Assembly: GCA_947491935.1 (NCBI GenBank)
Contig: CANLLF010000001.1
Location: 1,054,001 to 1,118,000, forward strand
Source: an uncultured Roseicyclus sp.
GTDB lineage: Bacteria > Pseudomonadota > Alphaproteobacteria > Rhodobacterales > Rhodobacteraceae
Direction of reading: 5' to 3'
Length of the DNA stretch: 64,000 nt
Shown here piece by piece: positions 42,789 through 52,173 of the stretch. Each line of letters opens with the position of its first letter. Within the stretch, counting starts at the first letter, position 1. A model generated the notes under the pieces. It was given only the letters and a program-made list of their open reading frames with translations. It searched no databases and had not been told where the DNA came from. The translations under genes and the position numbers were made by a program.

Positions 42789-45545
42789 CTATTGCCCCAA
42801 CCGATCCAACAAGGCGGGCACATGGACCTGATCGGATTTGTAGTTCCCGCTCAGCACATGCATCACAAGGTTCACACCGAAGCGTAGCGCATATTCGCGC
42901 TGAAGCTCCCCGGTCTGGCCCCGCCCCACAGGGAACAATGCACGCCCGTTCGCATCCTGTGCCCAGGCAGCGGCCCAATCGTTGCCGCCGATCAGAACCG
43001 GCGTGACGCCATCATTGAGGTTGCGGAATGGCATGCCTTCAATCTGTTCCGCATCCGGCGGTGCCGCCTCCACCCACACATCGCGGCTCATGTGGCGGCC
43101 GGGGAAGCCCTGCAGGAGGTAGAAGGTGCGCGTCAGGACGTGGTCCGCCGGGATCGGCTCAAGCGGCGGGATATCCAGCGGCGCCGCGATAACCTGCAGG
43201 CGCCGCCCCTCCGGCGTGCCCGACCCGAACCGGCCCACATGGGCATCACGTGTGTCGAACACGATCATGCCGCCGCCGCGCAGATAGTCGTTCAGGCGGC
43301 GATAGGCGTTGGCCGAAGGGATCGCCTGATCGGGCGTGACCGGCCAATAGATCATCGGGAAGAACGCCAGCTCGTCTTGCTCCAGATCCACGCCGATGGG
43401 CGGGGCCGGTTCCACCGACGTGCGCTGGTAAAGGGTGTTGGAAAGGCCCTGAAGACCAGCGCGCGAGGTCTCGTCCACCTCCGCATCACCGGTGATCACA
43501 TAGGCCAGCGTGGCCTCGGATGTCGCCAGGATCGCAAGCTCCTCATCCGGGGTCAGCTGTGCCTCCGCCCCGTGCGGCAGCGTGAAGGTGGCCAGAACCA
43601 CGGCCGCGCGGGCCAATCCGCCGAGCCGCCCGGCGAGCCAGAGGGCCGCGATGGCATCGACCAACAACAGGATCAGCGCACCGGTCAGGAACGCCGCCAT
43701 AAGGTCAGTGGGTTCGACCACAACCATGCCTTCCACCGGCACATTCGATGGCCAGGACGCGGCCACCAATGTTGCATCGGCGGCCATCACATTGCGTGCC
43801 AACCGCCTGTCTTCGCCCGCGTAGAGGCCGGGCAGAAGATCGGCAGACAACGGCGCGTCGGCCAGGTCCTCACCCGCAACACCCGGGCGGGTGCCCGCGT
43901 CGCGCAGGATGCCGAACCCGTCCAGGACCTCTTCAGGCGTCCAGATTGTGCCTTCCAGATCCTGCGCCTCGGGGGCGACGGGGCGGGTAGAGATCGCCAG
44001 GCGCTCCAGCATCTGCACGAAGAGGCCCGACAGCGGCAGGGTGGACCACTCCGCATTCGCCGTGACGTGGAACAGCACCACCGATCCCTGCCCGACACTC
44101 GCGCGCGTCACCAGGGGCGTGCCATCGGTGAGCGAGGCGATGGTCCGCTCGCTCAGCGCCGGGTCGGGCTGCGCCACAACCTGGCTGGTCACCTGCACGT
44201 CGTCGGGGATCGCAAGGCCGAAGAAAGGCGATCCTTCCGCAAAGGGCTCCAGCACCTTGGGCTCCCCCCAAGACATCGCGCCGCCCACCGTCCGCCCACC
44301 GGCGCGCAGGCGTACGGGCATCAGCGGCCCGGCTTCATCACGGGCCACATCTGACCCGGCAAGGCGCGACCCGGCGAACCGCACCAGAAGGCCACCGTTT
44401 TCGACCCACTCCACCAATCCGGCCTCTTCATCGGGGGCCAGTGTGGCGACATCGGCCAGCATGATCACATCGGGAGAGGCCAACAGAATATCGCTCAGGC
44501 CGCCTTCCATCAGGTCCGCGGTCGGCTCCAGCGCCTGGCGAAGATAATGGAGCGGGGACAGCAGCGCCTGCTGCTCGTCATCCGCCCCGCCAGATATCAG
44601 GGCCACCTGACGGCGCTGCAACGCGTCATCGCTCAACGCAATCGCCCCGGCATGGCGTTCGCCCGACAGCTCAAACCGCGTGATCCGGTTCCGAAGCTCC
44701 GGCGGAAGGTCGAATTCGGTGGTGGCAACCATTTCACCGGCATCGAAGGTGGCTGTCCCCCGCGCCAGATCGCGGGGCAGGCCCGCCGGGTCGAGGCCAT
44801 GGGCGACGATCGTCACGTCGCGCGGGATGTCGGCGCCCAAGCGCGTCAGATCGGCCCGGATGGTGCCATCTTCAAACCGCGGCGGGGCCAGCGCGATCAG
44901 GTCCCGGTCGCCCTGAAAAACACTCAACGGTCCAAGGTCGGCGAAGGCATCGGCCAGATCGGCGCGCCCCTCGTGATCGAGACCGTCGGAGAACCAGAAT
45001 ACCTCGACCGGCCCCTCAAGCGAAGTGGTCCAGTCCACAGCGGCGTCCATGTCGGGCGCGTAGGGTGCAGGCTCCAAGGTCGGGATGCGGGGCGCCCAGG
45101 CGTTGGCCGTCTGGAACGAAACCTCCCCCGCGGGAAGGTCCGTCAACTGCACCAGCGCAACCTCGCGCCCGGCGCGGCCCGCATCGTCGAGCAACACGCC
45201 GACGCGATCGATCCGTGCGGGCCAGTCGCGAGCCGACGCCCAAGACGCATCCATCACAATCAGAAGCGGGCCGTCGCCAGCCGCGCGCTCTTCTTGCGGG
45301 TTCAGAACCGGGCCTGCGAAGCCGATGATCGCGGCAGCCACCGCCAACATGCGCAACAGCAGGAGCCACCATGGCGTCTTGTCGGTCTGGCTTTCGTCAT
45401 CCCGCAGCCCGAGGAGGAGCGCGATGCCCGGAAACCGCCGCCGGATCGGGGCGGGCGGCACGGCCCGCAAGAGCCACCACAGGACCGGCAAGACGATAAG
45501 CGCCAAAAGCAGAAGCGGCGTTGCAAAGGCAAGCGGGCCGATCAT
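42789..45545 (-). CDS. BatA/DUF4159-domain membrane protein
   Basis: A 918-residue membrane protein. The N-terminus is BatA-type (two helices around residues 5-25 and 57-80 with RRFPGIALLLGLRDD between). A VWA-like part follows (LLIVMDASWAS). A helix pair near residues 620-650 precedes the C-terminal DUF4159 domain (AFFPMIYWPVTPDQAIP, LNDYLRGGGMIVFDTRD). ATG 45545 overlaps the DUF58 stop by four bases (ATGA). It is part of the four-gene moxR-DUF58-batA/DUF4159-membrane operon. The exact role is unknown; related operons are linked to stress tolerance and envelope integrity. Confidence 0.82.
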   Translation of the reverse strand: MIGPLAFATPLLLLALIVLPVLWWLLRAVPPAPIRRRFPGIALLLGLRDDESQTDKTPWWLLLLRMLAVAAAIIGFAGPVLNPQEERAAGDGPLLIVMDASWASARDWPARIDRVGVLLDDAGRAGREVALVQLTDLPAGEVSFQTANAWAPRIPTLEPAPYAPDMDAAVDWTTSLEGPVEVFWFSDGLDHEGRADLADAFADLGPLSVFQGDRDLIALAPPRFEDGTIRADLTRLGADIPRDVTIVAHGLDPAGLPRDLARGTATFDAGEMVATTEFDLPPELRNRITRFELSGERHAGAIALSDDALQRRQVALISGGADDEQQALLSPLHYLRQALEPTADLMEGGLSDILLASPDVIMLADVATLAPDEEAGLVEWVENGGLLVRFAGSRLAGSDVARDEAGPLMPVRLRAGGRTVGGAMSWGEPKVLEPFAEGSPFFGLAIPDDVQVTSQVVAQPDPALSERTIASLTDGTPLVTRASVGQGSVVLFHVTANAEWSTLPLSGLFVQMLERLAISTRPVAPEAQDLEGTIWTPEEVLDGFGILRDAGTRPGVAGEDLADAPLSADLLPGLYAGEDRRLARNVMAADATLVAASWPSNVPVEGMVVVEPTDLMAAFLTGALILLLVDAIAALWLAGRLGGLARAAVVLATFTLPHGAEAQLTPDEELAILATSEATLAYVITGDAEVDETSRAGLQGLSNTLYQRTSVEPAPPIGVDLEQDELAFFPMIYWPVTPDQAIPSANAYRRLNDYLRGGGMIVFDTRDAHVGRFGSGTPEGRRLQVIAAPLDIPPLEPIPADHVLTRTFYLLQGFPGRHMSRDVWVEAAPPDAEQIEGMPFRNLNDGVTPVLIGGNDWAAAWAQDANGRALFPVGRGQTGELQREYALRFGVNLVMHVLSGNYKSDQVHVPALLDRLGQ

Positions 45546-46432
45546 CCCTGACGCTCCAATGCCTGATAGAGCCACAGAAGTGTGGGTTCAGCGGGCGCAT
45601 CGGTGTGGTGCACGTGGAATCGCCAGCCGGTGCGCCGCGTCATCGCGCGCAGGGCGTCCTTGCGGGCGGCCAGCCGCGCAAGGTATTCCTCGCGCAGGGA
45701 TTTCGCCTTCAGCGTCTCGAACCGGATCGCGCCGGACATGCTTTCGAACAAAGTGCGCCCATCAAAGGGAAATGCCTCCTCATCAGGATCGAGGATCTGC
45801 ACCAGCGCGCCTTTGACACCACGATCGGCGGCACGGCCCAGTACGGTTTCGATCGCCGCCGGCTCCCCCAGAAAATCACTGAAAAACACCGCCCGCGCCC
45901 CGGCAGGCATGACTTGCGGCTTGGGTTCGCCATATTCGGGGCGGTCAACGCCGTCCATCAGGGCGGTCGCCATGCGCATCAACTGCGCCTGTCCGCCGCG
46001 CGGCGGCTCCGCCAGATGCGTCAGGCCCACCCGTTCGCCCCCGCGCACGGCAATCACGGCCAGAGCCATGGCCAGCGTCTGGGCGCGGCGGAGCTTGGAG
46101 GGGCGGGATTTGTGGCCCGTGAACGTCATCGAGGCCGCATCGTCGACCCCCAGCATCACCGATTGGGCGGCCTGCCATTCCGTCTGACGCAGGAAATGGC
46201 CATCCGATCGCGCCGACCGGCGCCAATCGATGGCGCGGTAGCTGTCGCCCGCTTCGGCCGGGCGATATTGCCAGAACTCATCACCTGTTCCGGCCCGTTT
46301 GCGGCCATGCACACCCAAAAGGACGGTCGCGGCCAGATGCTGCGCGTCGACCATCAGCGACGGCAGAGAAGCCGCGACCGCTTCGGATCGGGATCGCAGG
46401 GACTCCGGCGTATGAACCGAGAGTTCGCTCAA
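45542..46432 (-). CDS. DUF58-domain protein
   Basis: A 296-residue DUF58 protein, the usual partner of MoxR. The core GDEFWQYRPAEAGDSYRAIDWRRSAR is present in the standard position (residues 50-75), and DDAASMTF looks like a degenerate VWA metal site. The start is TTG 46432, overlapping the MoxR stop (TTGA), with GAGG upstream; a later ATG would remove conserved residues. Translational coupling to MoxR is expected. Confidence 0.85.
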   Translation of the reverse strand: MSELSVHTPESLRSRSEAVAASLPSLMVDAQHLAATVLLGVHGRKRAGTGDEFWQYRPAEAGDSYRAIDWRRSARSDGHFLRQTEWQAAQSVMLGVDDAASMTFTGHKSRPSKLRRAQTLAMALAVIAVRGGERVGLTHLAEPPRGGQAQLMRMATALMDGVDRPEYGEPKPQVMPAGARAVFFSDFLGEPAAIETVLGRAADRGVKGALVQILDPDEEAFPFDGRTLFESMSGAIRFETLKAKSLREEYLARLAARKDALRAMTRRTGWRFHVHHTDAPAEPTLLWLYQALERQG

Positions 46433-47436
46433 GCCGCGGCCTCAACCCGCGTCACCCGTGCCGTGACCTCATCAATCACCTGCTCCAACACCGCGCCTTC
46501 CGCCCGCGCCGCGAAGGTAAGCGCCATCCGGTGCGACAGGACAGGACGGGCCAGCGCGGCGATATCGTCGATCGACGGCGACAGGCGGCCATCGAGCAGC
46601 GCGCGCGCGCGCGCTGTCAGCATCAGCGCCTGCGCCGCCCGCGGGCCGGGGCCCCAGGCCACCGAGTTTTTCACCATCTCCGGCGCATCAGGTTCATCGG
46701 GCCTACAGGCGCGCACGAGATCAAGGATGGCTTCCACCACCGCCTCGCCCACCGGCATCTGCCGCACGATGCCCTGGGCGCGGATCAACTCTGCCGGCGT
46801 GAAGATCTCGGTCGATTTGGCCTCTTCCGTCCCGGTGGTCGCGATCAGAATGCCGCGTTCCGTCTCCCGGTCCGGATAGGGCACGTCGATCTTCACCAGG
46901 AACCGGTCGAGCTGCGCTTCGGGCAGGGGATAGGTGCCCTCCTGCTCAATCGGGTTTTGCGTGGCGAGCACGTGGAACGGTGCGGGCAGCGGGCGGTGCT
47001 CGCCCGCAATCGTCACTTCGCGTTCCTGCATCGCCTGGAGCAGAGCGGATTGCGTCCGGGGCGAGGCGCGGTTGATCTCGTCGGCCATCAGAAGCTGGCA
47101 GAAGATGGGGCCTTCGATGAACCGGAAGTTCCGCGAGCCGTCATCGGACGTCTCCAGCACCTCCGATCCAAGAATATCCGCAGGCATCAAGTCGGGGGTG
47201 AACTGGATCCGGTTGGCGCTGAGCCCCATCACCGTCGACAGCGTGTCGACCAGCAATGTCTTACCCAAGCCCGGCAGGCCCATCAGGAGCGCGTGGCCAC
47301 CCGACAGCATCGCCGACAGAGACAGGTCCACCACCGCTTCCTGGCCGATGATCCGCTGCGCAATGGAGGCTTTCGCCTCCGCCAGTTTGGCGCCAAGCGC
47401 TTCGATCTCGGTCACGAGGGTCTCGGGGTCAGCCAT
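46429..47436 (-). CDS. MoxR-family AAA+ ATPase
   Basis: A 335-residue AAA+ ATPase of the MoxR branch. Walker A GLPGLGKT lies near residue 52, Walker B LLMADEINRASPRTQSALL near 115, and sensor-1 ATQNPIEQEGTYPLPEAQLDRF follows in two segments. MoxR proteins act as chaperones with DUF58/VWA partners, which here follow directly. ATG 47436 starts the conserved sequence; a long hydrophobic 5' extension of the frame is outside the family and overlaps the divergent promoter. Confidence 0.93.
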   Translation of the reverse strand: MADPETLVTEIEALGAKLAEAKASIAQRIIGQEAVVDLSLSAMLSGGHALLMGLPGLGKTLLVDTLSTVMGLSANRIQFTPDLMPADILGSEVLETSDDGSRNFRFIEGPIFCQLLMADEINRASPRTQSALLQAMQEREVTIAGEHRPLPAPFHVLATQNPIEQEGTYPLPEAQLDRFLVKIDVPYPDRETERGILIATTGTEEAKSTEIFTPAELIRAQGIVRQMPVGEAVVEAILDLVRACRPDEPDAPEMVKNSVAWGPGPRAAQALMLTARARALLDGRLSPSIDDIAALARPVLSHRMALTFAARAEGAVLEQVIDEVTARVTRVEAAA

Positions 47437-47562
47437 GGCAATGCTCCGCGCGGATGTTAAATATGGTGCAACAGGTAACAGACCTATTCCGCCGACCACA
47501 AATAGCAAAAGGCCATAAAGGACAAATGATCGTGACATCGGCCGTGTAAGGACCCTCAAAAG

Positions 47563-48135
47563 ATGACGCCAGCCACCGACGCCCTGATGAAAGCCGCCCA
47601 AGATGCCGCAAAAGAGGGCAAGTTGCCCCCGGTCCACCTGTGGAACCCCGAGTTCTGCGGCGATCTGGATATGGAGATCAAACGCGACGGGACGTGGTTT
47701 TACGAAGGCACCCCGATTGGCCGAAAACCGCTGGTGCGGCTATTCTCGACCATTCTGAAGCTTGAGGACGGCAAGTACTACCTTGTCACGCCGGTCGAAA
47801 AGGTCGGCATCCGGGTGGAAGATGCACCGTTCGTCGCGGTGGATATAGAGGCGGCAGGTGATGGCGTGGATCAGGCCATTTCCTTTACCACGAATGTGGG
47901 CGACGTGGTGATTGCTGGCGAAGACCATGCAATCCGGGTGGAGCGCGACGAGACAGGCGAGCCGTCCCCCTACGTCCATATCCGCGGCGGGCTTGAGGCG
48001 TTGATTGACCGCAAAAGCTTCTACCGGCTGGTCGATCTGGGTACGACCCATACCGTGGACGATACCGAATGGTTTGGCGTCTGGTCGAACAGCGCATTCT
48101 TCCCCATCATTCCAGCAGCGGAACTAACGCAGTAA
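47563..48135 (+). CDS. DUF1285-domain protein
   Basis: A 190-residue soluble DUF1285 protein (PPVHLWNPEFCGDLDMEIKRDG, WFYEGTPIGRKPLVRLFSTIL, given as two segments). It is divergent from moxR with 126 bases between starts, the arrangement common in alphaproteobacteria. A PH-like fold is known for the family, but its biochemical role is not. It ends 12 bases before the end of the convergent DUF2478 gene. Confidence 0.85.
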   Translation: MTPATDALMKAAQDAAKEGKLPPVHLWNPEFCGDLDMEIKRDGTWFYEGTPIGRKPLVRLFSTILKLEDGKYYLVTPVEKVGIRVEDAPFVAVDIEAAGDGVDQAISFTTNVGDVVIAGEDHAIRVERDETGEPSPYVHIRGGLEALIDRKSFYRLVDLGTTHTVDDTEWFGVWSNSAFFPIIPAAELTQ

Positions 48136-48147
48136 CCCCGCCGCGGT

Positions 48148-48669
48148 TCAGGCCACGTCTAAGGCGTCCTCCATCGCTGCCCGGAGCCAATCCAGCGCGG
48201 CGGCCTCCGTAAGGTCCAATGGCTCTGCCATCCCATCGCTGAACTCCAGAAATGCCTGTTTGTTGAGCCCGTTCAGCCCGACCAGCACCGGAATACCCTC
48301 CCCCAGGGCGTCTGCGATCACCGGGCGGAAGCCACGCCCTTCGGCCTCTTGCTTGCCGAACTTGTTGATGATCAGGCAATCCGGCTTGGTGCTGAGTGTC
48401 GCCTGCACGAGGCCCACCGCCGTTTCAAGCGCGCCGATATCCAGCCGGCAGCCCCGAGAATGTGGTCCGAGATCCTGCGAGATGCGCAGGATCGGGCCGT
48501 CGGGCAAAACCTGAACATCCATATCGCAGGGGCCATCGTCTGGCCGCTCGGTATTGATCTGGACGAGGCCACAGGTGCGATACCCCCGGGCGGCAAGCGT
48601 TTCAGCAAGCCGCAGAAACACCTGGTCCGTATCCCCCCGCTCCGGCGACATCCTGTAAGCAATCTTCAT
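48148..48669 (-). CDS. DUF2478-domain protein (molybdenum-context NTPase-like)
   Basis: A 173-residue DUF2478 protein with an alpha/beta pattern like THEP1-type NTPases (VFLRLAETLAARGYRTCGLVQ, PDCLIINKFGKQEAEG, GIPVLVGLNG) but without a canonical P-loop. Members often lie beside molybdate-transport or molybdoenzyme genes. Here it is the last gene of the nar run, 13 bases after carbonic anhydrase, so a role in supplying or sensing molybdenum for NarG is a reasonable inference. Confidence 0.78.
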   Translation of the reverse strand: MKIAYRMSPERGDTDQVFLRLAETLAARGYRTCGLVQINTERPDDGPCDMDVQVLPDGPILRISQDLGPHSRGCRLDIGALETAVGLVQATLSTKPDCLIINKFGKQEAEGRGFRPVIADALGEGIPVLVGLNGLNKQAFLEFSDGMAEPLDLTEAAALDWLRAAMEDALDVA

Positions 48670-48682
48670 CTGTACCCTCTCC

Positions 48683-49276
48683 TCATCCGCGCGCGATTGA
48701 GCAATTCAGATCCCGCAACCGGCCATCGGTCAGGCCGTAGATCAAGCCATGGATGCGCAGATCCGCGCCCAGTTTCCACGCCCGTTGCACGATCGGCGTT
48801 TCCGCGACCCGGCGGACACCCTCGACCACGTTCAACTCGGCCAAACGATCCCGCCGCGTCTCCTCAGTCTCAGCCGTGGCGAGATCCACCGCGTAGGAGC
48901 GCGCCAGGCGCCGGATCGGCTCAAGCCAGTGATCGGCGAGACCATGGGGCAGATCCTCGGTCGCGGCCTTCACACCACCGCAGCCGTAATGGCCGCATAC
49001 AATGATCTCGCGGATGTTCAGCGCGTCGACCGCGAATTCCAGGGCCGACAGCAGGTTCATGTCCGACGAATGGATCACGTTGGCAACGTTGCGGTGCACA
49101 AAGACCTCTCCCGGGTCGAGCCCGGCCACCACGTTGGCGGGCACCCGGCTGTCGGAACAACCGATCCAGAAAAAATCGGGGGATTGGCGCGTGGCCAGCC
49201 GCGCGAAGTAACCCGGTTCCTGCGCCGATTTCTCGGATGACCAGCGGCTGTTGCGGTCCAGCAGATCCTCCAGCAT
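48683..49276 (-). CDS. beta-class carbonic anhydrase
   Basis: A 197-residue beta carbonic anhydrase interconverting CO2 and bicarbonate. Zinc ligands are in CSDSR (Cys40, with Asp42/Arg44 as the catalytic dyad) and HYGCGG (His and Cys near 96-99). No signal peptide is seen, so it is cytoplasmic. Its ATG overlaps the hemerythrin stop by one base (TGATG), showing tight coupling to the nar genes upstream. Why a nitrate-respiration operon should encode it is not obvious. Confidence 0.93.
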   Translation of the reverse strand: MLEDLLDRNSRWSSEKSAQEPGYFARLATRQSPDFFWIGCSDSRVPANVVAGLDPGEVFVHRNVANVIHSSDMNLLSALEFAVDALNIREIIVCGHYGCGGVKAATEDLPHGLADHWLEPIRRLARSYAVDLATAETEETRRDRLAELNVVEGVRRVAETPIVQRAWKLGADLRIHGLIYGLTDGRLRDLNCSIARG

Positions 49277-49830
49277 CAGGGGGCCTCCATCGCGCGGTCG
49301 AGCCCGCGGCGCTCCAGCATATGCTGCAACATGACCCGCAGGTCATCCGGGGTCAGGCGTGCACGGGCAATGGGCAGGATGATCGCGTTTTCCACGATCA
49401 GATGGCGACGTGCATGTTTGGCGAAGGCCACGATCTGCGCACAGGCCCGCGCCGAAAATCCCTTGCCGGGCATATCCAGAAGCCCAAGGATCGCGGCCCC
49501 GTCGGTTGCGGCATGGCCATGATCGCAGCGCAATTCGCGGATCACCGGCTCGATCTCGTCTTCCGGTTCGCAGCGCTTCAGCATCATGGGAAACAGGTCG
49601 ATCTCTTCATCCTCAAGATGGGCAGGCAGTTGGTATTTCAGGAAACACCGGATCTGATCCCCGGTATCCGGGTCATAAGACGTTTCAGTTGCAAGATGAT
49701 CGAGCATGGCGCAGATTTCCCGTTCCCGCATGTGGTCTTCGGCGATGTAATCGAGCGGGTTTTGCAGGACTGCGAGATCCAGCCGTGCAGTTCCCTGGCC
49801 CTGTGGCGGTCTGGAATGGATGCGCTTCAT
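49276..49830 (-). CDS. hemerythrin HHE-domain protein
   Basis: A 184-residue hemerythrin-like protein. Candidate iron ligands are His in IAEDHMRERE, His/Glu in LPAHLEDEEIDLFP, His in CDHGHAA and His/Glu in ARRHLIVENAIILP, which fits a four-helix diiron site. Such proteins bind oxygen or nitric oxide or help iron-sulfur repair. Next to nitrate reductase a role in NO or oxygen handling is plausible. It lies 18 bases after the PpiC gene and overlaps the carbonic-anhydrase start. Confidence 0.85.
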   Translation of the reverse strand: MKRIHSRPPQGQGTARLDLAVLQNPLDYIAEDHMREREICAMLDHLATETSYDPDTGDQIRCFLKYQLPAHLEDEEIDLFPMMLKRCEPEDEIEPVIRELRCDHGHAATDGAAILGLLDMPGKGFSARACAQIVAFAKHARRHLIVENAIILPIARARLTPDDLRVMLQHMLERRGLDRAMEAP

Positions 49831-49848
49831 ATCCCACCTTTCCGAGCG

Positions 49849-50646
49849 TTATTCGGGCCGAAGATCAATTCCCGTGATGTCCGCCGCCGAGACCAACTGA
49901 TCAATGAATGCGCGTGCGGCGCGGGCCCATGCGGTTTTTTCGAGGGCCATCGCGATCTTGGATCGGACGGCGTCAAAAGGCAGGACGGCCCCGTCGGCCA
50001 ACGCATCCAGACGGATCACGTGATAACCATGGCGGGTCAGAACCGGCTCGGCCGTGATCTCCCCGTCCTTCAGGGTCTTCAGCGCGGCTTCGAATTCCGG
50101 CACCGTGTCGCCGGGGCCGATTTGGCCCAGAGACCCGCCCGATGATTTGGACGCACAATCACTTTCCCGCGCTGCCAACGAGGCGAAGCCCTTGGGATCG
50201 GACATCACAAGCCCGGCCAGAGCCTTCGCCCGCAGTCGCGCCTTGTCGGCCGCAATCTCGTCGCGCGGATCGCAAGCGATGAGGATATGGGACACCTCCC
50301 ACAAGACCGGCGAGCGGAACCGGTCCGGATCCTTCCCCCACTCGGCGCGGATGTCCTCGGCACTTGGCACATCGACGTCGACGGCGTCGTCCAGAAGGCC
50401 CCGGATCAGGGCCTCCTCCTCGGTCTCGAACCGCCCCGGCGAAACCTCTTGCGGATCGGCGGCGATCTGGCGGGATCGGGCCTCCTGCAATAGCAGCGTC
50501 CGGATCGCCATCGCATTGGCGGCCTTGCGCCATGCGAGGCCCGGCTTGCCCTTGGGCGCGGCCTGATTCTGGGTCTCCGCGGCAATGAGCGTGTGGGGGA
50601 CAAGCTCACCGTTGACGATGACATCGGGGAATAAAGCGGAATTCAT
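49849..50646 (-). CDS. parvulin-type peptidyl-prolyl isomerase (NifM/PpiC-like)
   Basis: A 265-residue protein with a C-terminal rotamase domain (VSHILIACDPRDE, FASLAARESDCASKSSGG, SLGQIGPGDTVPEFEAAL, GYHVIRLD). The N-terminal 120 residues are helical, as in NifM. There is no signal peptide, so it works in the cytoplasm, where NarGH matures. It starts five bases after narI and is a known companion of nar operons. A role as a folding factor for the nitrate reductase is the natural inference. Confidence 0.88.
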   Translation of the reverse strand: MNSALFPDVIVNGELVPHTLIAAETQNQAAPKGKPGLAWRKAANAMAIRTLLLQEARSRQIAADPQEVSPGRFETEEEALIRGLLDDAVDVDVPSAEDIRAEWGKDPDRFRSPVLWEVSHILIACDPRDEIAADKARLRAKALAGLVMSDPKGFASLAARESDCASKSSGGSLGQIGPGDTVPEFEAALKTLKDGEITAEPVLTRHGYHVIRLDALADGAVLPFDAVRSKIAMALEKTAWARAARAFIDQLVSAADITGIDLRPE

Positions 50647-50651
50647 GTTGC

Positions 50652-51431
50652 TCACTCCGCCGGGTTGGCGACTGGTTTCACGGCCCGGTTGGCCGCTGGC
50701 ACCACGTTGCGCGCACGCGGCAGCGGATCTTGCCGCCGCGACCGGACCAGTTGGAAGCCGGGCCGGAACAGGTACCGGAACGGCGCCGCAAAGCCCGAAA
50801 TCATGTGCACCAGCCGCGTGAACGGGAACAGGATCGTGATCAGCAGGCCAAGGAAGATATGCGCCTTGTAGAGCCAATGCACGTTTGCCACGTCGAGCCA
50901 GGCATTCAGGTTCAGCAAGATCACGCTTTGCGACCAATTCATGAAATGAACCATCTCGACCCCGTCCATGTGCTGAACCGTCAGGGTGATCGTGCCAAGC
51001 CCGATGAACAGCTGAAGCCAGATCAGAACCATGATGCCGATATCCGCGAAACTGGATGTGGCACGGATCCGGGCGTCGGTCAGGCGTCGATGGATCAGCA
51101 TCGTGGCACCGATCAGGGCCACTATGCCCGCGATACCGCCGATAAGGACCGCCATCCATTGCTTGAGCGCGTAGGGAATGCCCAAGGCATCGAGGATCCA
51201 GACCGGCGTGAAAAGGCCCACAAGGTGGCCGAAGAACACCGTGATGATGCCCACGTGGAAGAACACCGATCCAACGACCAATTGCTTGCGTCGCAGAAGC
51301 TGGCTCGAGGACGATTTCCACGTGAAGGGATCGCGCTCATACCGCGCGATACTCCCGACGATCAGGACCGTCAGCGCGATGTAGGGCATGATCCCGAAGA
51401 TGAAGAAGTCGAGGCTGAAATTCGCAAACAT
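50652..51431 (-). CDS. narI: respiratory nitrate reductase gamma subunit
   Basis: NarI, 259 residues, the membrane cytochrome b that oxidises quinol and passes electrons to NarH. Five helices are visible, with heme-ligand histidines in VGSVFFHVGII, FFGHLVGLF and the later pair in WLYKAHIFLG and FTRLVHMISG. The C-terminal 35 residues form a basic Pro/Ala tail beyond the usual end. It follows narJ by 12 bases and precedes ppiC by five. Confidence 0.96.
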   Translation of the reverse strand: MFANFSLDFFIFGIMPYIALTVLIVGSIARYERDPFTWKSSSSQLLRRKQLVVGSVFFHVGIITVFFGHLVGLFTPVWILDALGIPYALKQWMAVLIGGIAGIVALIGATMLIHRRLTDARIRATSSFADIGIMVLIWLQLFIGLGTITLTVQHMDGVEMVHFMNWSQSVILLNLNAWLDVANVHWLYKAHIFLGLLITILFPFTRLVHMISGFAAPFRYLFRPGFQLVRSRRQDPLPRARNVVPAANRAVKPVANPAE

Positions 51432-51443
51432 GGTCTTTCCTCC

Positions 51444-52172
51444 CTATTCGGCCGCATGGCTGGTGGTCGTCGGCGCGGGGGTGATCGGGGTATCCATCTT
51501 GGCCAGCATGTCGCGGACCTGTGGGCAGCCCGCATTCGGGTCAGGGCCGAACAACACTTCGCTCTCCTCCCAAACCTCATCAAGCGCCTCCAGATCAGTG
51601 GGATCGACCTCGGGTTGTTCCAGCAATTCGGCAACCGCGGTCTGGTCGGCGGTCACACCGGAAAGCTGCAACAAAGCGGCGAACACGGCACCATATGGGC
51701 TTTCCCGCCGGACAAGCCGGGCGTTCAATGCCGCGAATATATGGGCCGCGTCCGCCAGAGTTTCCTGCGCCTCCCTGAAGGGTTGGGTGGCGAGGAATTC
51801 GAGCAAGACCGGCAGATGGTCCGGGAGCTCGCTCGTCGCGGGTTCAAACCCGCTTTCTCTGTAGGTCTCGATCAGGGACACCATCGCGCCGCCACGATCC
51901 CGGCTTTCACCATGAACATGTTCAAAAAGGTTCAGGGACAGGGTGCGGGAGCGGTCGAACAGCATCACGTATTGCTCTTGGAGGTCATAGATGTCGCGTT
52001 CCCGCAACTCCTGCACCAGCGGGCGAAGGGCCCGGCGCGCGGCGGCGGTCATGCGGCTGTCGGCGGCCAGATACCCGTGGATCTCCGGCATGGCCTGCTG
52101 CAAATCCGGCGTCGGGTAACTCAGGATTAGGGACAGGGCTTTTAACGTGCGATCTTGTACGTGCGGGGTCAT
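51444..52172 (-). CDS. narJ: nitrate reductase assembly chaperone
   Basis: NarJ, 242 residues, binds NarG during molybdenum-cofactor insertion and is not part of the final enzyme. The TorD/NarJ helical pattern is clear (KALSLILSYPTPDLQQAM, SLNLFEHVHGESRDRGGAMVSL in two parts, LPVLLEFLA). The acidic C-terminus is typical. It begins one base after the narH stop. Confidence 0.94.
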   Translation of the reverse strand: MTPHVQDRTLKALSLILSYPTPDLQQAMPEIHGYLAADSRMTAAARRALRPLVQELRERDIYDLQEQYVMLFDRSRTLSLNLFEHVHGESRDRGGAMVSLIETYRESGFEPATSELPDHLPVLLEFLATQPFREAQETLADAAHIFAALNARLVRRESPYGAVFAALLQLSGVTADQTAVAELLEQPEVDPTDLEALDEVWEESEVLFGPDPNAGCPQVRDMLAKMDTPITPAPTTTSHAAE

Positions 52173-52173
52173 G

